From Hermodice carunculata (Eukaryota > Annelida > Polychaeta > Eunicida > Amphinomidae): DNA of 64,000 bases. The stretch covers positions 9,872,778 to 9,936,777 of the forward strand of contig OZ026619.1 of assembly GCA_964020975.1 (NCBI GenBank), read 5' to 3'. A model generated the notes under the pieces. It worked only from the letters and a program-made list of their open reading frames with translations, was not told the origin of the DNA and searched no databases. This document shows, in pieces, positions 24,056 through 35,402 of the stretch; the first letter of the stretch is position 1; each line of letters begins with the position of its first letter. A program made the translations under genes and the position numbers.

Positions 24056-25321
24056 TCGTATACAAGTACAATATCCACGCATATACAAATTACTGTTGAT
24101 ATCCCTAACTACGTGACTTTTAACTCCGTCTTTTTCGAGCATACAATGTTCCAGTCACACGGGGGAAGAGTGAAAAAGTCTTAATGTTCAGCACAGAGTG
24201 TAACAATTAAGCCCGACATACACGGTACGATTTCCCTCATCTATCAATCTAATTGTGTAAGATTAAATAGCTAAAGTTGAATCGTGCAAGCCCCCTCCCG
24301 ACATGGACTGATAAGAGCTCCAACACCATCCGAGCAGACGGACCATAATAGGACCAGGCTCTATTTTCAGCCGATATCGGGTGAAATTGTACCCCATGAC
24401 CCCTCTGAGATGAGGGCAGCCTCCCCATCAGAACACATGTACAGTCAAGATGGCGAGCAAGGGGACCAGGAGTGACAAGTGACAGTAATTTATTGGATGT
24501 TGTGGTGTCCTTCCTCAAGAATTTGGTGAAGCTGGTTGGATCATTGTCTTGCAGTTCCTTGAGCAGACAATGAAACAAACCCATTTGAGGTCTGTTCAAA
24601 ATTCACTGCCTCACCACACTATCCTTCGTTTTCCTTTTTTTTTTTTTTAGATGGAATACACTGCAACAGCTAGAGCCCCTAGCTTATCTATATTTTGTTG
24701 TTTCTATCATCAGCGATGTTATGGATACTTTGATAAATTTTGGCGGGTAGTTTTATATAGAACAGAAATGCAGGGGTCAGGGAAATTTAAGAAATAGTGA
24801 CCTGTGCAGTCTCTTCTTAAACTGCAATTGGAGAAAATTGGATGGAAACAATTGGTGGGAGACTGATTGTGTGTGCACCTGTGTTTTATGCATCAAAAGT
24901 TAGTTCTAACTGCAGGGGCATCTGCATCCAACTTAATCGTACCGTGTATGCGGGCTTTACATTTTGCATCTAGGAGAATGACAAAAAAAAAAAAGGAAAG
25001 TCTCTGCTATCACAAGCCCCAATGATGTCAAGGATGACCCCTGCAGAGATACTGTCATCCTCAAAAACCTAACCCATGCGTGTGCAAATAGATCTTGCAA
25101 GATCACAAGTGCATGGGCATTTAATATTAAACTTAGGAATGGCATATGTGCGGCTTACGTAATTAACCGAATTACGTAGCTGTGAACGGCTGCCTTTCAG
25201 TGATATCTCGGAGCATATTTTCACACATTCATTAAAGCTCTGGATACATTGTTGGAAAAAAAATATAATCATTCATGCAATTGAGATTCAACAGAGATAT
25301 CCTCAGAGGATTTCTCCATAC
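22866..25321. other. Intergenic with (TA)n array at about 23997..24056
   Basis: A TA array interrupted once by ACA lies near the middle. No convincing gene. The frame 23634..24116 gains length only from the TA array. A T run at about 24636 and an A run at 24981 are the other low-complexity features. Confidence 0.6.
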
Positions 25322-25602
25322 TGAAGTATATTTGCTTATGAGAGGAAATAATTTCGCCCAAATTCCACACTTGTACCCAAGTAATACCATAATGATTTCA
25401 AAAATATTGACGCAAACAACAATTACTCGTCGGGACTGAACTTGAATGATACTTAGAGGTAATTCCATTGTCTATTGTATATCCAAATTCCATCCATCTA
25501 CAACGCTCTCCTGTACCCCGATAGCCAGCGAAACACTCGTTGTCCATTTAATGCAGTCACAGAATTTCTTTTACCGCCTGAATTAATTCATAATGGACTG
25601 AT
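25322..25602 (-). repeat. Dispersed repeat family D, copy 2 (inverted)
   Basis: Reverse complement partner of 19888..20172, about 5.2 kb away. The outer end reads TCCATTATGAATTAATTC on the minus strand against TTCATTATGAATGAATTC in copy 1. Confidence 0.7.
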
Positions 25603-25733
25603 ATTACCTATACATCATTTTGCTGTGAAGTAACCAACTAAACTGCTCAAGTTAGCAATAAATGGTGCTATAAACACTTTTGGCATTTACCCGTTTCGAA
25701 TACTGATTTTCCCCTTTTCGGTTAGGTGGACGG

Positions 25734-25734
<1 letters not shown>

Positions 25735-25807
<73 letters not shown>

Positions 25808-25836
25808 TAGAGAGAGAGAGGAGGGAGGGAGGGAGG

Positions 25837-25902
<66 letters not shown>
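25735..25902. repeat. Composite (AAT)n - (GGGA)n - (GA)n microsatellite
   Basis: About 24 AAT units, then GAGA with four to five GGGA units, then about 30 GA units. The purine-only half is a mirror repeat able to form triplex DNA. Poly-Tyr and Ser-Leu frames across it are not genes. Confidence 0.97.
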
Positions 25903-25904
<2 letters not shown>

Positions 25905-26096
25905 TATATACATATTTTAGAGAACTCTGTATAATCTATGGGACCCTTTACAGATTTTCTGACCATCATACTCATCACCTTTCTTTCTGAATTATCGTGT
26001 TATTCTTAGCTAAGCTTGTAGAAACGCAGCTATTATCTTGTTGGCCTGCACACGGTAAGTTACATAAAACATATACACAGACAGACAGACAGGGAT

Positions 26097-26117
26097 GCAT
26101 AGATAGATAGACAGATC

Positions 26118-26196
<79 letters not shown>

Positions 26197-26350
26197 GGAT
26201 GGATGGATGGATGAATAGATATGCATGTATGTATGTATGTATATAGGTAGGTAGGTAGGTAGGTAGGTAGGTAGGTAGGTAGGTAGGTAGGTAGGTAGGT
26301 AGGTAGGTAGATAGGTAGGTAGGTAGGGAGGGAGGTAGATAGGTAGGTAC
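26097..26350. repeat. Composite (TAGA)n-(GGAT)n-(GTAT)n-(GTAG)n array
   Basis: Successive tetranucleotide blocks change one base at a time: TAGA to about 26196, GGAT to about 26212, GTAT about 26223..26243, GTAG about 26245..26349. The minus-strand frames of Leu-Pro-Thr-Tyr and Leu-Ser-Ile-Tyr repeats are artefacts. Confidence 0.97.
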
Positions 26351-26432
26351 ATTAGTACAGGAGCATAAAAATGTAGGTAAGCAAATTGGATAAATTGGTA
26401 GAAACTTAAAAAAAGCTATTTGTGTAGGGTAG

Positions 26433-26681
26433 GTGCAGAAAGTCCTCCTGATGACCCCATTGGCCAAGTTAACAAAGTCCACTTATGCGGCATTTGTACA
26501 ATTCAAGATGACGTCCAAAGCTAAGACCAATACTATACTTGCTATCATATTTCATCTTGAACTGGAAGCCAGCATAGAAAAGAAGACTTTTCTAGCCAAC
26601 GCCAAAAGCAAGGCTCTGCTGAAAAACTGGTACCAAAGTTGGAGAGCTCAGGTGTCAAGCATGAAAATAAACGTGTGACAA
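26433..26681 (+). pseudogene. Possible fragment of a repeat-borne protein
   Basis: An 81-residue frame includes KKTFLANAKSKALLKN. From memory this recalls a block of the type FLxNxxNKxxLI found upstream of a GDAD motif in a protein common in invertebrate repeats; the GDAD part is not visible. It is followed by AT-rich sequence up to a polyadenylation-type AATAAA at 27171..27176, as for a 3' UTR. It could be a decayed element or a coincidence. Confidence 0.25.
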
Positions 26682-27170
26682 AAGGAGAGATCTGAGTTAG
26701 TTCTAAATTCACCTAAAGATGGTGCTGCCCATCCTGTTCATGGTTGACTGCCCACATTTTGCTGCACTTTCCATGATCCTCACCTCTCGGAATATAGTAT
26801 GTATAAATTTAACTTCTTTATTTGTTGTTAAATAAGCTTTAAACTTTCTTTTTATCACACCAAGGTGTAATTGCAGGAAGGCTATATATGTACTTCAGTT
26901 AGATTAGATGATAAATACAAGATTCATCCTCGCATGCAGGGTGAAACTTTCACGACTTTTAGATTCATAATAATGTAATGGACTTTGCTGACCCACTTTT
27001 ACATCTATTGCACTGTACTGTGCTGTACGTGTCTGTACTGTTTTTGTTACATTTTTCTTTTGATTGTGTACATATTTTAATGTGATTTTCTTCTTTTTTC
27101 CCTTTCATACTCTACATGTGTACATATTGTATATTTGACATATTGCTGTATTTTATGTAACAGCGCAGTC

Positions 27171-27176
27171 AATAAA
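27171..27176 (+). terminator. Candidate polyadenylation signal AATAAA
   Basis: AATAAA follows about 200 bases of T-rich, UTR-like sequence (27000..27170). No transcript evidence; AATAAA occurs often by chance in AT-rich DNA. Confidence 0.25.
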
Positions 27177-27897
27177 GATTCATCTGACCTCAAATGCTAT
27201 GGGTTGCTGGGTGTCACAAACATGCACCATGGAAAGAAAGGCTGTGTGTCAAGATAGATGGATATTATTGATATTCTTCATACTTGCATGCATGTGGTGG
27301 ACGCATTTTTTTTCTTTCTTTGCTTCAATGTATGATGATTTTTGTATGTGTACCTGCTGAGTACGAATAAAGATATACATATTAAGCCAATCCAAATCAC
27401 CCCTATTCTTGATGATGCTGGCCAAACACCTTACATATGAATAGCTCGTCGGCAATATGGTTGATATGGAAAGTGACCTGATACAATGGCATGACTCTGT
27501 CCAACAACCTGTTTGCGTTAACATTTTGAAAAAGTGGGGATGTAAATGTTATCATAAACTGAAAACGAAAGCTTCTTTTCGGCATCGTAAATGGAACACA
27601 TATAATGTGTTATGTTCTTACGCTTTGGACAATATTTCACAATGAGTGGTGCACCTTTAGCTTTGGTACGGTGTATATGGATTGAAGAATTAATGATACC
27701 GATTGTTCTGCTTGAGTGTGCCAAACAAACTGTGAATAATGGGTTAGATACTGAATCTACATATGGTTTTAGGCTGAACTTAGCTTCGTATCTGCTACAC
27801 AGAAGACATTGAGTTGAAACATGCACATTTTATTTTTCTGTTACTTTGGTGCATCGTAACTTTCCACCGGTGTCCACGCTGTGAAGGGGCGTTTCTT

Positions 27898-28150
<253 letters not shown>

Positions 28151-29136
28151 CAGTTTTCGAAAGCCCCTTTTATGTAGGAGTCCAATCTACAACAAGTGCC
28201 ATAGCTTCACATTCTGTCGCTCAGTCGTATAGATATGTACCGACACATGGCTACAGAAACTGGCAAATAACCATATTTTTCAGCCCAAATCATATGGCTA
28301 GATACGTTGCACTTATGCAAGACTTTTTTTTTCTGAAAACACGATTCTTGCTATTGACACCTCAGTCATGACTTCGCATTGCAAAGCAACGGTTCCACCC
28401 TCTACTGTTGTAGCATTCACTGTGAAAGTGTTACAATTCGTCCTGTCACCATGGCAACTATACATTATGTTATAAAACACACAAAAGCTACAAGATCGAA
28501 TTGATAAAGCATAAAATCAAAGTGAAAGTGGAAGTAAAACATTTTTGGTTTCTGCGGGCTCACAGTAACCTTGTTCAGTGAGGTGCTGACAAAAATACCC
28601 TATCTGTGTCGACGCTGCATCTGAGGAACTACGCGGAGCCTTACATTAATCACATTAACGACAATATTGACTCGTAATCCCTTTATCTCTTTCTCTTTGA
28701 GCAGGGGGGCTATCATTCAATACTTCAATTGTAGTTGTAACAAATGCAATGCATTTCTGTCATTTCTTTATTTTCCAGTAGTAATTGCAGCATTTAATAT
28801 CTCGAATGTAATCTGTCTCCCGACCATCGACACATTCCCAGCAGCTTTTCGATGCCACAACACAAAAACACAGAAGCTTTAACCATTGGCAAGCTTTGGC
28901 GTCGATTATGCCACGTCTAGTACTAATGGGTAGAACATTTATTGTAGCGACACCAAAATTGACGTATGCAGCTAGACTTTGAAGTGACCCAAAATATATG
29001 ATCATAATCATATGTCCTGTGCTTACTCTATGATATGATTACACTTACTGTCAACAAAGGAAAGTCATCTATGTAAAACGTCAATAAACTCCATAAATAC
29101 CTAGGCAACAACAAGCACACACCCAGACACGCATAC
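28151..29136. other. Intergenic, nothing recognised
   Basis: Short motif-free frames only; no repeat family of this window identified. Confidence 0.5.
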
Positions 29137-29230
29137 AGACGTATGTATGTATGTATGCATGTATGTATGTATGTATGTATGTATGTATGTATGTATGTAT
29201 GTATGTATGTATGTATGTATGTATGTATGC
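29137..29230. repeat. (GTAT)n microsatellite
   Basis: About 22 GTAT units with GCAT interruptions at both ends. The Met-Tyr-Val-Cys frame is an artefact. Confidence 0.97.
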
Positions 29231-30819
29231 ATTCTCATAATTCGGTTGCAACAGGCCGGGAACGCACAGTTGAGTAAAGATGTCATAGTACATGCTTTTG
29301 GTTGTTCAAATTATGCTTTTCCACTCCATATGCTTCCGCGTCCTACTATAACGCAACCCGCTTTACGTTCTTATATATCACTACATTCAAACACTATTTA
29401 TGGCTTTTGGTGTTATGATGTAGGACAATCTGCATAATGTAAAAGTTGTTCTTTTAGGATTTTCCCCCATTTTTCCATTTTGTGTTTGTTTCTCTCTTGA
29501 TTTAAACATATTTTATTCAAATGAAAACGATTGGTTCTTTCTTCTGTTTTAATTCCTCTCAAATTTTATGCTTTCCTTCTCAGGGTTGCATATACTATTT
29601 TGAAGTACAGCTAGCCTACCCAACGACACTTGTATGTGACGTGTGAAATATCTTCATGGTTACGAGAGAAAAAAGTAACAATTAGTGCCAAATACAGCTA
29701 AAATCCTGGTCTGGCCTCGACGAGCATATACATAAAGTGCCGCCCAGCCATGTGGTCGCCACAGTACAAAAGAGCGTACACTACGCCTTTCACCCTGGAC
29801 ATCAGTTTGCAAAATAACACGTACCGGCAGTTTTGTATGTATGCATTTCGTTTTGTCCTGACTGGACTGGCCGTTCAGTGGCAGCACAAAGCACATCCGC
29901 CATTGCATATCCGTCATTTTACGCTGAAATGTGGCCACGCATCATAATGTTATGAAAACATTTGTATCAGTCGTTCCCTCTTGCCTCAGTCTTCGTAGCA
30001 GCTTGAAAAGCGCATGCAATATTATAAATCGGACTTAATTTGTACAGAAATGATGTGACAGTTAGTAAGAGAAAAACAAACAAAAGCACCATTCACATGG
30101 TACTGCCAGCACAAACAAAGGGTCCAGGGTTGCTCAAAAGAGCGCAACCTGGATGCTAAAATCACTATTTCAGACGCTGCACTTACTCAATCTATGATAA
30201 ACTATGATATCGACTTCTTTCATAGTGATTGCTGTAAAACGGTCACAGGGCATAGGCCTATGCCTGGATGCACCTGACATTGTGGCCCTTCACATTTCTG
30301 ATCATACAAAGGTCGCTAACACCTTACATAAAACCATCCCATCGGCTAAGATTGCTGTCTGGGGTGCAAGATTCTTTTCCTACAAAATCAATAACAGACA
30401 CAATCTTTTTTACACCTAATTTCCACCGACCTATACAAGAATGTTGGAGTACGATATAAGATTTTTTCCGCCATAAGAAAAGTATTGATTTTGAGCTGTT
30501 GTTGCTGTTGATGTGGGGAGGCAATGCCCAATGGATGAGGTCATCTCGTGGTTCGGGACCCACAAAAACAAGAATCAGTGTACGCTATTTAAAGTAGCCA
30601 AGACAAATTACCTTGCCATACAAGAACGAGGTTTATAAATTGGCTTTGGAAATGATAAAACATCCACTTAATTGAGCAAATTGAATTAGACTTGACTTAA
30701 GGGCCACCCTCTTCACAATTCGCACTACAGCCTAGTGGCACACCAGTGGAAATTCCCACGGCCAAGATCTTCAACAGGATGACACGCCTCATGAGCTTCC
30801 TTCATTAGTGCTCCTTCTC

Positions 30820-30821
<2 letters not shown>
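29231..30821. other. Intergenic, nothing recognised
   Basis: No family motif or RNA gene seen. Confidence 0.5.

Positions 30822-30884
<63 letters not shown>
30822..30884. repeat. (TA)n microsatellite
   Basis: About 31 TA units followed by CAATTGG and a short TG tract (30895..30910). Confidence 0.97.
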
Positions 30885-30888
<4 letters not shown>

Positions 30889-31871
30889 TGGGTGTGTCTG
30901 TGTGTGTGTGCGTGCCAGGGCGTCAGTCAGTGATGAAATTTCTGAGTATGTTGTCGTTGTTGGAGATAAATGATTCAGCCGATGACAGTATCCAGAACCT
31001 CGTATTCATTACATTATTATTACAATCAATACAATGGCCCCATTATGCAAGCTTTATGCTTGATTAACTGTGCTGTAGTGAACCTGTTAGCAAACGACTG
31101 TTCATGTAACTTAAAATTACCACGACCAGGGGAGAAAAAACTCTGACCATGGCATGTATGTGGTACCTTAACCGTAAAGTACAGGTAGGACAGAGTCACC
31201 CACTTCGCTGTTTACCCCAGGAACCTCACATTCCTTTAGGACGTCAGTGTACAAAGCAGACGGACTTTCGTAAATACGCTACGGGCCCAAGTGTGGCGGG
31301 TAAATGGGATGTTTTTCATTAAAAAAAAAAAACAAACAAAAAACGACAATTACATCCCTATTTCACGGGTAAATGCAGATTTAATTTAAAGATAACTTTC
31401 TACAAAAGTGTTTATTTTGACGAACTGCTTGATGCAGATTCTCCAATGTTGCAGCTTTGTCAAAATGGACAGGCAAATCGTCCCTTTGCATACCAGGCAA
31501 GTAAAAATGATAGTATAGATGTGCAAGGGTTCAAGCAGCCAGCAGCTAAAATGTTACAACACGCAACTAATGTTTTTTTTTTACATCCCATAGAAATTTC
31601 CTTTTAGCTTCTCTGAATTATATCCACCAAGCATAAGCCTAAATGCAGGGACCACATAAATACGCTCGATCTATTTGCACTTAATAATAAAATACCACAG
31701 GAGCCAGGGCATATGTTACAAGCCCTGAGATATGTTGATCAGAGCACGGCCTATTAAAATATTGGCTTACTTATGCACTCTTGGAAGTTCTTTTACTAAT
31801 AGGAGTGTAAAGTCTTTGTTACTCTTATGTTATATCCAGCACAGTTACATAAAAGTAATTCTGTGGCATGA

Positions 31872-31935
31872 GAGTGGGGTGGTACTTGAGGGGCCACCTT
31901 GAGGAGTGGGGTGGTGCTTGAGGTGCCACCTTGAG
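31872..31935. repeat. 32 bp tandem duplication, imperfect
   Basis: 31872..31903 and 31904..31935 differ at two positions. Each begins GAGTGGGGTGGT and ends CCACCTTGAG. GGCGGCACCTC follows and is partly complementary to the GAGGTGCC inside the second copy. Confidence 0.85.
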
Positions 31936-32959
31936 GCGGCACCTCACGGAGGTGATATTGCCCTATGAACTCTGGATGCATGAAGAGCCGCGAGTTTTAT
32001 GGCGCCGTTGCGGCACTTTGTGAGTATCTGTACTGGCAAATCAACATGGCAAATGAACATGTCTCCCCGTTCCTTGTTCCTATTATTAAATACTGTATTT
32101 CTAAAAGCCCCTCCAACGTAAGTGACAAGGCTTCGAATCGTAAAAATAACATATTTTTTACAGCTTTTTTTACAGCTTTTTCCCAGTGATTTTTTCAATT
32201 TTTTTTCAGATGAACATCCCCCATTTCAAGTTGTAATTATCCAAATGGGACCCTAATAGGGATTCTACATAAGCTATTTTCACCTGAAACGCCAAGTTAA
32301 AATATCGATATGGGTCTTTTACCAACAAGAGGAGAATAAAATGAATTATCAAGAAATACTGATAAAAGTAACTGAAAGTTAGGATTTTGGCGGGTTTCCA
32401 CCATGAAATCTAAATGGAACAAAAGGAAAAAATGGAAGTTTACTGTATTCCGGAGTAAGATAGGCCTAACAGTAGTGAGGTCCCTGTGGTAGTGGCATTA
32501 GTAGGCCCTGCTGACCCCCTAAACCAACCCCTGGAACGTAACATTTGTTTGCTTGCAAGATTGGTCAATGCGTTTCATCACGTTGTACAGTATGAAATCA
32601 TTAGCCATGTTGCCATCACGGCCGGGTACATTTGTCATTGAAGCTATCTGAGCTAGAGGGTGAAAACATTTGGAAGGCTAAGCTGTGAACTTTGCAGACC
32701 TAACAGCGACATGTGCGCCATCTTGTGTAGAACAGAATGCACAACAAAAACAAACGAATGTCAGTGTCTTTTCCGTGTAGCCTAACATAAACAGAAATAA
32801 GTGTATGACATATACAGATCTATATGTATCAATAGAATATATTCATATAAGTATTTTAAATTCATAATGCTACGAACGCATTTGATAGTTCAGCGGGAAG
32901 ATGTCCAGCAACTATACTGACACTCATGGGACATAGTTATTATACGGACAGTAAAACTG
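31936..32959. other. Intergenic, nothing recognised
   Basis: No convincing gene or repeat. Short A and T runs only. Confidence 0.5.
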
Positions 32960-32991
<32 letters not shown>

Positions 32992-33050
32992 TGTATGTAT
33001 GTATGTATGTATGTATGTATGTATACATACATATATATATATATATATAT
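32960..33050. repeat. (GTAT)n-(CATA)-(TA)n microsatellite
   Basis: About 16 GTAT units, two CATA units, then about 10 TA units. Confidence 0.97.
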
Positions 33051-33412
33051 TAAAAAATTCTTTTATCTCCTTAAGTAAGTGTAGACTTTCGGCAAATAAA
33101 AAAAAAGCATGACTATAACAGAAAAGGTTTGTCGTAGGTTCATCTGTGGAATTGTTGCGGTCCTGCCTTTACTTTGATTGTGACTCACCCAGGGAATGTC
33201 AACAAGCTGTATTACTTGTATTGCTACAATTAGCAACAACACACCGACCCATGCTGGGCGGGTACAGGGACGACAATGAATATTTCCGCATGAATTTTTA
33301 ATCCTGTTGATGATATGTGAATAAAATACATGTTTGAACCAAGTGACACGTGACAGCCAGGGATAGCTAGCATGGTCGGAGCCTCCTCTGTCAGCCAGCG
33401 GTGTTGCGTTTG

Positions 33413-33420
33413 TGACGTCA
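33413..33420. promoter_or_regulatory. Palindromic CRE-type site TGACGTCA
   Basis: A perfect TGACGTCA within GTGACGTCAC, the consensus CREB/ATF site, in locally GC-richer sequence. No adjacent gene was recognised, so function is uncertain; one chance hit in 64 kb is about what is expected. Confidence 0.3.
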
Positions 33421-33643
33421 CTAACCTTTTGCGCTTTGAAAGTGTCGGAAGTGAACGGAAAGCGACGATGGAAGGCGCAATGAGTTTTTCTATCATGAAA
33501 ATGTGAATAAAAGTATTATTTTCACATCCATTTTTAAGTGCACCGTATGGTAAGAACAACCCATGAGTCACCGTGTATTCATACGAAACATGCTCAATCA
33601 AGATGATGTTTACAGAAGGGAAACGGAAAGAAACTAGAAAAGA

Positions 33644-33700
33644 GGATTTGCTTCACAGAGAATTTGTCTAGGTGCCTTCAAAATTAGAACAGTAATGAAA
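33644..33700 (+). mobile_element. Family A element, copy A6, 5' end
   Basis: GATTTGCTTCACAG, then GTCTAGGTGCCTTCAAAATT, as at the start of A3 and A4. The hairpin partner has decayed (AGAATTT). The sequence then enters a foldback. The matching 3' part may be 34984..35402. Confidence 0.6.
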
Positions 33701-33701
33701 T

Positions 33702-33833
33702 GGTGCCCGTGCCTGCGTGGAACAGGAAGAACTTTAAACCTGAGGGATGGACTGTCAACCCAAAGCGAAGTTGAAGGTTGACAGTCCATTCCGAAGGTTT
33801 ACAGTACTTCTGTCCCACAAAGGCAAGGACACC
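33702..33833. mobile_element. Foldback (long inverted repeat) element
   Basis: Left arm 33702..33760 and right arm 33776..33833 are reverse complements at roughly 80% over 58-59 bases, separated by a 15-base loop. The inner 14 bases, ATGGACTGTCAACC and its complement, match perfectly. Could be a small foldback or MITE, or a structured RNA locus. Confidence 0.75.
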
Positions 33834-34482
33834 AGTTCCTAATTTGTTATACCGAAGAACAATAAATGAACAAATATCACGTCATTTTCATTCCACTTTA
33901 ATAAATCAACAATCATTTAGGCCTACATGGCATTAATTAGGTCTATTTGGTGAAGGTAAGGTCAAATGATATCAAGTCAGATTCAAATATTGAAGTATTT
34001 TATGGGACAATCATCACTCTAAACTTTTTATATGAAAAAAGCTCATAATCACCATGCAAACCATGTTAAGGGAAATGCATGTTTGGGTTCAGTGTGGCTA
34101 CAACATGGTTGTTTCCACTGCTGATTTGCTGGAGACAGGGTCCACTGAATTTGCAAGCCTGCCTCACGGTGCTTAACTGAGGCTGGTGGAATGGAGTGGT
34201 GCAGAGGTAAACACCCCCCCCCCCTTTGTGGTCACTGCTTCAGCTCTGGACATGCACGTTTGAACAGCTGTGTGTGGGTGTGGGAGGGGGAGGCTCACAT
34301 AATTGTTCAAGTGACAATGGTCACAGGAGCATTTTCAGCCTTCACTAACATTCGGTCCATTTCTGTATGTGGCTGGTGTCCCAGGGTCCTCGTCCAATTG
34401 TCAAGGGCTCTGGGTCTGCCAAACAGGCAACAACAGCATCATCTTGAACAGGAACCAGCATGTGATGAAATATACTGCCATG

Positions 34483-34486
<4 letters not shown>
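33834..34486. other. Intergenic with a poly(C) run near 34209..34221
   Basis: No gene recognised. The frame 34191..34565 runs into the TC array and is not credible. Confidence 0.5.

Positions 34487-34556
<70 letters not shown>
34487..34556. repeat. (TC)n microsatellite
   Basis: About 35 TC units; a pyrimidine mirror repeat. Poly-Ser-Leu and Arg-Glu frames across it are artefacts. Confidence 0.97.
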
Positions 34557-34983
34557 AATCCATAAAATACTTCAACATATGAATCTGTCTTGACATCATA
34601 TATAATATACGATAACAGTCTAAATTGTTTTGTGCCAATGTTGCAAATCATTTAATATTCAACACAATGCCCCCCCCCCCTTGCACATGGATATATTCAG
34701 ACTATTTATATGGCAAAAAAGCTTTAAACTTGCTACACAAAAATACTGACTATAAATGCTGGAACAATAGTTTAGTTACATATGATGTGACTAAACTTGG
34801 TTTTCCTTGGATAACAAAATGTATGTCTGTGTTGCAGGATCTCAAATAAATGTATAAGTGAAGAGACTGGACAAACCCAATTTTTTTCATTCATGAAAAA
34901 GCAACATTTTTTGTTTTGCTTTGGCAGATTCAACATCATAATAGCCCACATCACACCACATACAGCGATGTACATTGTGGAGC

Positions 34984-35402
34984 ATTATGTAAACTAGTTT
35001 TGGGGATATTCGACTTTTAAATTTTTCAATGCCCCTAATTAGAATAATTTGCAATTCTACAAACTTCATTCATCGTCCATTATGTTGGCAGGTGTCATAA
35101 ACCTACACATACACATTGAAATTTTGTGCTTATCTGCAATAGTTTGGAAGATATGGAGCTTTTAAAATTTAAACTGTCCCTAATCTGCATGATTTTAAAC
35201 ATCATGACAATTACAAACGATGTGCACAATTTCACATGTATATCAGTCACCATGTCAATTTTGGTGGTTTTCGGAGTAATAGTGTATGAGAAAAGCTACA
35301 GACAAATCTGGTCGTAATGAAGAAAGAAATAAAGAAGGAAAGAAAGAAAAAAGCTTTCTTTTTTGGAAAAGCACAATGCCTGGGTTGGCACCCAGACATA
35401 AA
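34984..35402 (+). mobile_element. Family A element, 3' part with (GAAA)n and hairpin
   Basis: Carries the last modules (ACTTTTAAATTTTTC, GTTGGCAGGTGTC, ATCTGCAATAGTTTGG), GTCAGTCACCATG-type sequence, CTGGTCGTAA, a GAAA tract (35322..35350) and the terminal hairpin. Arms ATGCCTGGGT (35376..35385) and ACCCAGACAT (35390..35399), loop TGGC, with one mismatched pair. Confidence 0.75.

Noticed and set aside
25975-26482. Long Tyr-Leu-Pro-Thr and Ile-Tyr-Leu-Ser frames
   Set aside because: Artefacts of the tetranucleotide arrays.
34345-34651. Arg-Glu repeat frames
   Set aside because: Translation of the (TC)n array at 34487..34556.
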